Shown here piece by piece: positions 50,257-59,061 of a DNA stretch of 64,000 bases. Where the stretch lies: positions 186,001-250,000 of the forward strand of contig NW_027183519.1 in NCBI RefSeq assembly GCF_041296385.1, written 5' to 3'. Source of the DNA: Aphelocoma coerulescens. Lineage: Eukaryota; Chordata; Aves; Passeriformes; Corvidae. The notes under the pieces are model-generated. The model saw only the letters and a list, made by a program, of their open reading frames with translations, made no database searches and had not been told where the DNA came from. The translations under genes were made by a program, and so were the position numbers. Every line of letters starts with the position of its first letter. Position 1 is the stretch's first letter.

Positions 50257-51069
50257 TTACACACAGTGACCCCTGCTAAAATTTGTCCCAATCCGTACGC
50301 CCCAAGCTGCCAACACATCCCGTCCCCAAAGGTTACAGGAAGTGGTAGCAACATAAGGCCTAATTGTAGCTGTGTGTCCCTCTGAATCCTTCACCACCAC
50401 AGGCCGTTCACTTAAATAGCTCTGTGTGGTTCCTCCTAATCCTGCGATGGCCGATCCCACCGGGGCTAAAGGCCATGAGGGAGGCCACGCAGAGAAGGAG
50501 ATGATAGTTACATCAGCACCCATATCAATCAAACCTCGAAGCTGAATCCGGGGTGGTTGGGCGCTTGGCAGGACCAGGGTACGTGTCATCTGTGGCCTTT
50601 GGTCAGAGATGTCTGCAGTCCAGAGGGCCTGTGGAAGTCCCGTAGATCCACTGCCGTTATCTTCCTGAATTTGTTCTACCCTGGGGACACAAGACTTAAA
50701 AGGCACTAATTTAGCAAGGCAGGTCTTTTCAGGAATAGTTACAGGGGGGTTTTGCATGGAGACCATAGCGCAAATCTGACCTTTAAAGTCAGAATCAATA
50801 ACTCCTGAGTGCACTAAGATTCCTTGATGGGCAACATCAGATTTTCCCACCAGCATCGCACTGGATCCCTGGGCTAAGGGTCCATATGCATCCAAGGGAA
50901 CCTTATAAATACCGCTAGAGTCTAAGACGACTGTGGCTGCGGTGTGGACGTCAAACCCGTCTGATCCGTGGGTGCCGTCTGATCCCTGGGTGCTGTCTCT
51001 AGGGTGGCTGGGTAGGCCTGTGCCTGTACCTGTGCCACTCTCTGGGGGAGCGACTGCATCGGAGAGCAA
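50257..51069 (-). CDS. pro: Provirus pro: dUTPase plus aspartic protease
   Basis: 270 codons in a different frame from gag, overlapping its end by about 148 nt, as expected for expression by frameshift. The first half carries dUTPase-type motifs (GSSAMLVGKSDVAHQG; SGVIDSDFKGQI). The second half is a retropepsin with active-site region LIDMGADVTIIS and a later GRDVL. The usual Asp-Thr-Gly has become Asp-Met-Gly, which probably weakens or kills the protease. dUTPase upstream of protease is typical of betaretroviruses. The stated start is the first possible start codon; the true start would be by frameshift. Confidence 0.85.
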   Translation of the reverse strand: MLSDAVAPPESGTGTGTGLPSHPRDSTQGSDGTHGSDGFDVHTAATVVLDSSGIYKVPLDAYGPLAQGSSAMLVGKSDVAHQGILVHSGVIDSDFKGQICAMVSMQNPPVTIPEKTCLAKLVPFKSCVPRVEQIQEDNGSGSTGLPQALWTADISDQRPQMTRTLVLPSAQPPRIQLRGLIDMGADVTIISFSAWPPSWPLAPVGSAIAGLGGTTQSYLSERPVVVKDSEGHTATIRPYVATTSCNLWGRDVLAAWGVRIGTNFSRGHCV

Positions 51070-52709
51070 TTCCCCCTCCTTGCACCCCGGTGGAAGTTTC
51101 CCGACAAAGGCCGACCATCGGCATGAGTCCGGGATCTACAGTAGCCCGTACAATGGCCTGGCCTGCCACACCTCTTGCACTGGGGGATCGGTGTGTTCTC
51201 TTTTTGGCTCGGCTTAGGCCGCTTCCGTTTCTTCACCTGTTTTGGTGGCTTTGGTTCACGACCAGAAGATGCGTGAACAGGCTGCAGGAAAGCAGCCAAA
51301 GCAGACCTTTTCTGGTTCCCAGATCCCACCTTAGCACAGGCTTCGACCATGTCTGTTACCTCAGGGTCCCCTGGTAAGGCATCTATGATTTTTCTGCACT
51401 CCTCGTTTGCGTTATCCCTCACTAACTGCCTTAACAACATCTGTCTTAACCCGTCATCCTCAACCTGCTTCTCAAGAGAAGCAGCGACTTTCTCTACAAA
51501 AGAGAGGAATGACTCTGATTTGCCTTGAACTATTTCAGTATATCGCTTTCTGGGCGCAGACAACTCTATGGTTTTCAACAGGGCAGCCATGCCGACCTGT
51601 TGAGCTTGCTGCAGGATGCTAGAGGGCAAATTACCCTGTAGACTGGGATCAGAGAAGGGACCAGTCCCCATCAAAGCATCCACTCCTGCTGTCTGTCTAG
51701 GATCAGCAGCAGGGAGCTGCATATTTGCTAATGCAGTCTTGCCGGCCAGCTTTCTCCAGGTTTTCTCAAAAACTGTAAATTGTACAGGTTGAAATAGAAT
51801 TTGACCTAAGTGTCTGATATCAAATGGAGAAAGCAAATCCGTATTTATCACCCTTATTATCTGCATAACCTCAGCAGAACCTAGTCCATATTGTGCCACC
51901 TTGGATTGGAGGTCCTGGGCAACTTTCCAGGCAATTACCTCATGCTTGTCATGCTCCCCTGAATCTGGGAGAGCCTTATACACTGGGAAAGCTTGGATCT
52001 CCCCTTTAGGGGAAGCACTACCATCCTGAACTTCTGGCACCGCCTGTGGATGGAGTGTAACAGCTCCCCGGTTACCCCCAGAATCCTCAGATCTATATGG
52101 CATTCCAAGGATTTTTAATGACCTCCAGTCACCCTCCTCCAATGCTCGCATCTTAAGGGACTCTAAGAAGCGATTATAATGCGTCGGACGCACTGTTACT
52201 GTGCAGTCCTGAAAGGTCCAGGGGCGAGACCGGCGCAGCCTTTTTCTTCGCCGCGCGGCTACAGCCGCCTGACGACCTGGGGCCAGCACCTCATCTGCCT
52301 CACTGCCTGACGAGGAATCATCAGGCAAAGGCAACTTTGGGGTGCTGGGAGTGAACAGAAATTTACGTGGAGGGGCACTTTGGCTAAGTTCGCTAGAGGC
52401 ACAACAGACAGGACAGACTGCAGCTGGCTGCGCGGCAGTTTTTGCACCAGTTTCTATACGGGAGGCCGTCTCGGCCAGCCCCGACCGAACTGGTACTGGA
52501 ACTGCTGTCGCCGTCTCTGAGGCTACAGCCGCTCTCGGCGCCGCCGCCTCTGGCACAGCAGCTGCGTTCGGCGCGGTCGCCGCTGCCGCTGCTGTTTCGC
52601 GCTCCCCAGCCGCGCCCTGCGCTGCTGCCGCTGGCCCGCTCTCGGGGGTCGCTCTGGGTGCCGCTGCCCCTGCCCGCTGCTCCGCAGCCGCCGTCTCTGG
52701 CCGCGTCTC
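50922..52709 (-). pseudogene. gag: Provirus gag, 3' part (capsid and nucleocapsid)
   Basis: Open for about 595 codons from the nested LTR edge to a stop at 50922, in the same frame as the 5' part because the duplicated target is 6 bp. It carries a low-complexity Ala-rich stretch, a basic cluster RRRKRLRR, a capsid region with a major-homology-type motif (IVQGKSESFLSFVEKV), and one zinc knuckle CKRCGRPGHCTGYC (CX2CX4HX4C, near 51140-51181). No internal stop is seen, consistent with the young LTRs. Role in the family: virion core and RNA packaging. Confidence 0.88.
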
Positions 52710-53152
52710 TGTAAGAAGCCAGAGGTCGGAAGCCGCGGCGGTACGGGGAGCTCGGATCCCCGGCGGGGGGAGAAGAACAGACAGCAGCCAATATGGTTGA
52801 AAACTAAACTCCGATTTATTAGCAGTCTCGAGGCACTTAAATAGTATACCAGCTTGTTAGCTTCTAAGGGGCTTACTTATCAGGATATTTTTCTATTTCT
52901 ACACAATCAGGCTACATTGGCAGTCTTCCACAATCTTGTTATGTTCAAAGGAATCTTGCCCTTGCCTCCCTTATACTCCTAGATATCACACCTGCAAGTA
53001 CGTTACTCCCTGAAATTTCTCAGGCTGGAACTGTTTTGCTTTTCACAGAGACTTTCCCACAGAAAGTGTCTCATACACACAGGCCCAAAAACCCTCCAGC
53101 TCAATAGCTTGCACAGCTCCTTTATTGATCCCAATAAATCCATTCTCCAACA
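52710..53152 (-). mobile_element. Solo LTR of another family nested in gag
   Basis: 443 bp, sense start TGTTGGAGAATGG, sense end GGCTTCTTACA, flanked on both sides by the 6-bp duplication CGTCTC on the plus strand (52704-52709 and 53153-53158). Sense features: a TATA-like ACTATTTAAG and AATAAATCGG downstream. It is unlike the host provirus LTRs, so a second family inserted here and collapsed to a solo LTR. Confidence 0.9.
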
Positions 53153-54118
53153 CGTCTCCGCAGCCGCTGCCGCTGCCGGGTTTTGCCGCGGCTGCGCCGC
53201 TGCCGGGTTCGCCGCCGGCCGCGCCGTTTCTCGGCTCGGAGCCGCGTCTCCCGCGGATGGCGGGGGGGGCGCGGGCGGCGCTGGTTCGGGCATTCGCCGC
53301 TCTAACAGGGTGAGGAGTTCCTCCATCCTTCGGGATAAGTTTGGCAGCTCCATCAGCAAAGGCAAATGCTGCACTAAGAGGTCGATGGCTCGGTTCTGCG
53401 ACTGCGCAGAACACTCCAGCGCCAGGGAGGGCAGCGGACCACACCCAGGGAGTCCCGGGGCAGGCACGCCCGGCGCTACGCCGGCTAAGAAGTTAGATCC
53501 AGGTCCATACGGAACCGAGCTAGGAGCCTCTCTGGGCATCCAAGTGGCTAAGCCGCTGATCTGAGGCACTGGATAAGCCGTGGCCGCTGCCCAGCCGACC
53601 GGAAAGGCAGGCTGTGCGCCCTCCCGCTGCTCTGACCCCCCCGCCTCTGGCGGCGCGGGGTTCCTGGGGGCTGCGGAGTCCTGCGATTGTGCAGGGTGAG
53701 CCGGCGCAGGCTCTGCCTGTGGAGCCGGGGGGGTTTTCCTGAATCCATTATCATTTTCCCCGGAAACCCAGTCAACGGGGCCCCCTTCGGACGTTCCTCC
53801 GTCACTCATCACCGAGATAGACGAGCCAGCCCTGCTATCACAGTCAAGGTCTATCAGCAGGATAAATAATGAACGCCAGGTTTTGTATAATTCTAACGCT
53901 GCTGAGTCCCCAGTCGGGAGCTCCTGTCGGACAGCGCATCCGAGTTCCTGCCATAAGGCAAAGTCCAGGGCACTATCTCTGTCCATGGAAATCCCTTTTA
54001 AAGTAGCCCAGTCTAATAATTCCCGAACTGAGTTTTCAGGAATGGAGGTGCGCAATATGCTAAACACACCTTTCCAGACCAGCATCGCAGCTTCGGTTTG
54101 TGAGCCGCTGTTTGCCAT
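53153..54118 (-). pseudogene. gag: Provirus gag, 5' part (matrix region)
   Basis: Starts at ATG (54118) shortly after the primer site. 322 codons are open up to the nested LTR at 53152, where the frame runs into foreign sequence and stops at 53003. The N-terminal about 100 residues are helical and Trp/Leu-rich as in retroviral matrix (for example MLVWKGVFSIL). The rest is Pro/Ala/Gly-rich, typical of the matrix-capsid spacer. The break is caused by insertion, not point decay. Confidence 0.85.
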
Positions 54119-54223
54119 TTCTCAGTTCTGTCGGACCTCCCGGTCCCGGGGGGCAAAGGGGAGCAGCGTACCTCTAGAGGAATTCGGCTTGGCTCGCAGC
54201 AGCAGGACACGTCAGAGAGTGCA

Positions 54224-54243
54224 GATCACGTCGGGCAGCACCA
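54224..54243 (-). other. Primer-binding site, tRNA-Trp-like
   Basis: Two bases after the 5' LTR the minus strand reads TGGTGCTGCCCGACGTGATC. This resembles the tRNA-Trp complementary site of avian retroviruses, with a small mismatch/insertion near position 6. Spacing and position are as expected for a primer site. The tRNA assignment is from memory of the family. Confidence 0.65.
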
Positions 54244-54245
54244 AA

Positions 54246-54621
54246 TATTACCGCAGGCCTGGTTCCTACGGTATAGCACCGTGTCCCGCAGCCATAGGGA
54301 GGAGGAGGAGGAGAAGATCCAGCAGGCAGGAGTTGTGCAGCAAGATTGATTTATTTAATTATTTTACAAACTCTTTTATAGACTTTTTTCTTCATAGCCT
54401 AATTGGACAAAGGGCCAGCCACCCCTTGGGGGTGATTGGCTAAAATCCTAAAACATCCATTGTCAAAATATTTTTCTACTATACCATAAACAAGACTTTT
54501 CAAGGTTGCAGGTGTCTGGGTTGTTTACATTCCCTGCTACCTCTTCTGTGAGAGAGAAAAGTCTCTCACGGACTTAGAAAATAACAAGAAAATCCTCGCT
54601 AGCAGCATTTTTGTATCTACA
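54246..54621 (-). repeat. 5' LTR of the provirus
   Basis: 376 bp. In sense orientation it begins TGTAGATACAAA and ends GCGGTAATA. It contains AATAAA in the AT-rich part near 54350-54358. The 3' terminus is TA rather than the usual CA in both LTRs. Confidence 0.95.
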
Positions 54622-54627
54622 CCGGAG

Positions 54628-55008
54628 CTGTTCTGCATGGCCACTCCTTGGTTCCGCCTTTTTAGAGCATGCGTAGTCTTCTGCCTTGTGGTTTTATTTC
54701 TCTTGATTCTTGGGGTTGGGCCTGCTAGGCAAGAGTCGATGGTAGGGTGGATCTCTTAATTCTCCAGACAGTCAGGGCTGATTGCAGCTTTGGGCCTCTT
54801 CGTCTCTCCGGGCAGAGCGGGGATAGCGGCTCTCGGACTCTCCTGGCCACCCGTTCTCCGGGCAGAGCAGCCTTTGGGCCCTTTTGCTCCCTGGACAAGG
54901 TGTTGATTAGCAGCTCCTTGGGCCTCATCCTCTGTTCGCTTGGAGGTTATCTTACTTGTTCACACTTGCTAACATTCTTGCTAAAAAGAGAGAAAACTAC
55001 ATCCACAC
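54628..55008 (-). mobile_element. Possible older LTR, right half
   Basis: Minus-strand sequence beside the provirus with a possible start TGTGTGGATGTAG near 55006 and GAGAAATAAAACC near 54690. It may be the upstream half of the element at 48212-48411. Low confidence. Confidence 0.3.
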
Positions 55009-56440
55009 AGCAAAAAGCATTTCTAACATTATATAATATCGACCTTTATACTTTGCGAGAAGCCAATATAATATATGTTTAGAACACTCCCTTCCTCCAT
55101 GTGGAAGTTGAGCCGTGGTCTTCATCTCAGTGCCAGTGAAGGGCCCGCTGTGTTTTGTATGGGGGGGCAGCTGGGGTGTCCCATGCCCTTTCAACATCTG
55201 ATGGATGCAAAAAGTGCAAATGATCTGCCTAATCCCACTGCTGGCTCCTCTCCCACGGGAAGAGCCCGGCTCCTTGCCAGCTGGAGGAGGTTTGGTGCAG
55301 TGTGGCAGTGCCACAGCAGAGCTTCCCCTAAAGCTGCCCACGCCCATTAAGTCTCCATTACAGGACCCTGAATTCACTCTGCAAATGAAAGATAATGTCT
55401 CCTGAGGAAAATAAACTAAAAGCAGGGAAGGGGATTGACAAAACAAAAACAACTCTTCCTACTGCAGTAGCACTTGCAATTAAGAACAAAACGGAGCAGG
55501 AGGCTTTGAAGCTTGACTTTGGGCAGAAAGAAAAGGCCCTCTCCGAGAGCCCTGGGTTTCTGTAGGCACAGCACAGCGGCTGCTGTCTTCATTTTACGTC
55601 AGAGTGTTAATGCTGTTGTTTTGCCCCTGGTATCAACAGAGCTTGCCTGGTAGGTGGGTGGGGTATTGGGATTTATATTGTAGACAAATTCAGGAAAGCT
55701 TCAGCCCTTTTTTTCTTTTTTTTCCTTTTTTTTTTTTTTTTTTTTCCTAACAAAGCTTTTGAAAGTCCACTGGGGACCCCTAATGTTCAGCTACTGCTGA
55801 AGCAAGCGCTTCAAAGCCAGAGCTGCACAGCTTTTTTAGCCATGTATGGGTTTGATCATTCTAGTGGGCTTTTATTAGAGGCAATAACACTCCCTTCCCT
55901 CTGCTAAAAGTCATTTTTCTGGGAAGCTCTGAGAGCTCCTCAAAATGTTTGGTAAAACAGTATTTCTATGGTCAGCAAACATGCCAGCCAAATCAAGCCA
56001 GGACAGCCCTGGAGATGCTTTGGGAGGCAGAAACCTCTTAGCCACCTGCATAGCAGGTAGGATCCCTCCCTGCCCTGAGCTGTGGCAGCAGACACACCTT
56101 ACATGCCCAACAGAAAAGTCCACAGAAGAAAAGTGGATTGAAGAAATGGTTATTGTAAAAGGGGTTGGGAGGAGTAACCCTGTGGAGATTTTTAAGGATG
56201 TCGGTGACAGACTGTGTTAGCCCTCCATAAACTCCCATTGCCTAGTCCCTATTCCCACACATCTCCCCATGGCTGCCTCCTTTGCCCCCCAAAAAAATCT
56301 CCACTGACCACTTTCTAATGCCCGTAATGAGTTAGGCAGCCTCCACTGATGCCTTTAGTTTTAACTTTTATATTTTTCAAGTTCTGTGCTGCTTGGTGTG
56401 TGACTCTGAAGTTTCTTGTAGCCTGTTAATTTCTGCTCTC
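55009..56440. other. Non-coding, nothing recognised
   Basis: T-rich tract at 55708-55745. No gene signatures on either strand. Confidence 0.5.
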
Positions 56441-56444
56441 TCGT

Positions 56445-56777
56445 GCTAGGTAGACATAACAAAGCCTCTCCGGCCCTTCTTTCCAAGGACACCAAGCCTG
56501 TCCTAGGCCCAAAAGTATAAACCAAAGAGCCGCTAAGGGGGGGGCAAGCTGAGGGGAAAACTGAAGCTTTAATTGGAGAATTAACCCTGATATGCAAATG
56601 AACCAAACCTATAAAAGAGTGAAGAACTTGTGACCTGTTGTCCATCTTGCAGTCCATCTTGAGAATAGCTTCAGGCTCCCCAGGGGGTACCTTCGAAGGC
56701 CTTTCAAATAAATACCTACTTTTATTCCCTTACTCCTGTCTAGTCTCTGTTTCTGGGAGGCCTCTTAAGGCATCACC
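56445..56777 (+). mobile_element. Probable solo LTR (plus orientation)
   Basis: Sequential octamer ATGCAAAT (56592-56599), TATA box CCTATAAAAGAG (around 56609), AATAAA (56708-56713) and a pyrimidine-rich U5-like end at GGCATCA (near 56777). This is a compact LTR promoter layout. The start (near TGCTAGGTAGAC) is approximate and no target duplication was found. Confidence 0.55.
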
Positions 56778-58126
56778 ATGACCAAAACCTACAGTCCTCC
56801 CATTGCCTTCAGCCAAGGCAGACGGGAATTGCTGTTACCACAGGGGTTTTTCTTGGTTTCCTAGTGCCTCCGCTGGTGGGACTAAATAGGACACACGGAT
56901 ACCTCCACAACAGCCTGGTTTAGAATTTTTTCTGCCAGATTCCTGGAGTCAGCTTTTGTCTCTCTTATGACAGGAATGTGTTGTCTTTCCTAGACCAGCA
57001 TTAATGTAATTCTAATTTTGCCTCTCAGCCAAAGGCAACAGCATGGTCATTTACTGGGAGAGCCACACCAAATGCACTTGGAAGTCTGGGCAGAAAAGTG
57101 TTAGAAATGCAGCTGGAGTAAGTTACCTTCCTCTCTTTCATGTCTCCATCCCTGATTCCAAGTAAATCAGAAAAAATCGTGCCTTCTAAGTGGTTTCCAA
57201 CATAATGAAAGTCAATTAGAGTGATGCAAAAGGAGCTGATAACTGCAGGTTTTCATCACTGACTCCGTGCTAAATATCTGCACTGTGGGGTTTGCAAGGA
57301 AGTAAGGGTGCATGGAGAGGAAAGGATGGGGTTTTTAAAAGCACTTAAATTACCTCTAATTAGCAACACAACTGTAGTCAAAACATAATGTGAGGATAAT
57401 AAATTGATATTTGCATAATGGAAATACTACCAAACTGTACTTCAAATAAGATGAATTAGATTGTAATTAGAGCTGTGTTTTGGGAAAGAAAATCCTTCTA
57501 ATTGCCTGAGTACAGGCAGTGCCAAGGAGGGGAGGGCTGGCAGCTGCCAGGGAGGTTCAGCCAGTGCTGTCTGGGACAAGTGCCCCACAACTGGGGGCCA
57601 TTCCCTGAAGAGGGGACAGGGTGCCCACACCTACCAGGAGCCAGCACAGCCATGGCAAAGCAGGTCTGGGGAGAAAAAGGGAAAATGCAGGAGGAATGTG
57701 TATGTGTGCACTCTCAGTCATCAACTGCAAAACCATGAACTGAAAGAAAATCCAGGGTGAAATTGTATGGACAGCAATTAGGGTGGGAGGCACCTGTGTC
57801 TCAAGGGCAGGTGGTGCAAGGGTAAAAATGCAAGCCCTGATCCTGCAAATTGCAGGAAAACAGTGAACATCTTTTTCTGGTAAAATCTTATCTCCACATT
57901 GAGTTGCAATGGCTTCTTCCTGCTGCTGTTTTATAACTGACTTTATTAAAGTAAAAGTTGTTTTCTTTATGTTGAATCATATGCAAGGTTGCTTGTGATT
58001 TATTGTCCAGCTCTTACTGATCTTTATTACAAAAGAGGCCACCTGGAGAGCACTGGTCACTCTCCCATTGTACAAGACCATGTACACCAATAAGGAAATT
58101 ACAGCTGATACCTTATATTCCAAAAC

Positions 58127-58157
<31 letters not shown>

Positions 58158-58374
58158 TGAGAAAGCAAACAAAAGAATTATACCTTGTCACTGAAGCGAA
58201 GGCACCTTGAGGCTGGATTGTTGCCTGCTAGCTGCAGAATCTTATGGTTGGTGCTAATGGCCATTTTGATGCTGGGCAATGACATTGTTCAGGTGGAAAA
58301 ACTGATGAGCATACAAAAGCCTACTGTCTCATTTCGGCTGGGGGACAGAAAAAGATGATTTCTTAAGTCCTGTG
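56778..58374. other. Non-coding, AT-rich part with homeodomain-like motifs
   Basis: No gene seen. 57200-57475 is AT-rich with several TAATTA-type motifs and ATTTGCAT; see findings. A T29 run is at 58130-58158. Confidence 0.5.
58130..58158 (+). repeat. T29 homopolymer
   Basis: Twenty-nine consecutive T. Equivalent to poly-A on the minus strand, but I see no retrocopy beside it. Confidence 0.9.
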
Positions 58375-59056
58375 TGTACTGGGTTTGTGTGGCCATATTT
58401 TGATAGTGAGGGGGCTATGGGATGGCTTCTGTGAGAAGCTTCCAGAAGCTTCCCCCGTGTCTGACAGAGCCAATGCCATCTGGTTCCAAGACAAATGTGC
58501 CACTGCCTAAGGCTGGCCCACTCAGGAATGATAGTAATGCCTTTGTGATAACATATTTAAGAAGGGAAAAAAAAGTTATTGGACAGATGTAATTGTAGCC
58601 AGAGAAGGGAACTTTTCATGCACCCCATGAAAAGGGACCACACTGGAGCAGTTCATGGAGAACTGTCTCCTCTGAGAGGGATCCCACACTGGACCAGAAG
58701 GACTCCCCTCCCTGAGGTGGAAGCAGTGACAGAAACAGTTGGGCTGAACTGACCATAACCCCCATTCCCCATCGCTCTGCACCACTGGGAGAAGAGGAAG
58801 TAGAGCCACGGAAGGAGGGAGGGATGAGGAGGAAGCTGGTTTTAAATTTTACTTTTCATTATTCTGCTCTGATTTTTTTAGTAATAAATTTAATTAATAT
58901 CCCCAAGTTCAGTCTGTTTTGGTGAGTGATGGCTCCCAGTCCTTATCTCAACTCATGACCCTTTTGTTATATTTTCTCTCCCCAGTCCAGTTGCAGAGGA
59001 GAGTGACAGAGTGGCTCTGATGGTGTCTAGCATCCAGCCAGGGGCAATCCAGCACA
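58375..59056 (+). mobile_element. Avian solo LTR with exact 5-bp target duplication
   Basis: 682 bp, TGTACTGGGTTTG to CAATCCAGCACA, flanked by CTGTG at 58370-58374 and 59057-59061. Internal ATAACATATTTAAGAAGG (promoter-like) and AGTAATAAATTTAATTAA (AATAAA) support LTR structure. The sequence is of a type common in bird genomes. A 5-bp duplication suits an ERVL-like element, but the family name is from recall only. Confidence 0.85.
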
Positions 59057-59061
59057 CTGTG

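Larger units (their letters stand above)
48412..54621 (-). mobile_element. Young betaretrovirus-like endogenous provirus, RT and env missing
   Basis: 6210 bp on the minus strand, bounded by 376-bp direct LTRs and by the 6-bp target duplication CCGGAG (48406-48411 and 54622-54627). Order on the minus strand: LTR, primer-binding site, gag (split by a nested LTR), dUTPase-protease, RNase H-integrase, polypurine tract, LTR. The dUTPase in the pro frame is a betaretrovirus (ERVK-like) trait. The LTRs differ at two positions by eye (A/G at 48421/54255, T/C at 48433/54267), so integration is recent. Only about 95 bp separate the protease stop from RNase H, so the polymerase core is deleted. Integrase ends about 115 bp before the polypurine tract, so there is no env. 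It cannot be autonomous. Confidence 0.95.

Noticed and set aside
52342..52800. Long GC-rich plus-strand frames opposite gag
   Set aside because: Ala/Arg-rich shadows of the low-complexity gag coding strand; no independent evidence.
58130..58158. T29 run as the tail of a processed pseudogene
   Set aside because: No retrocopy or gene-like sequence precedes it on the minus strand and no target duplication was seen.
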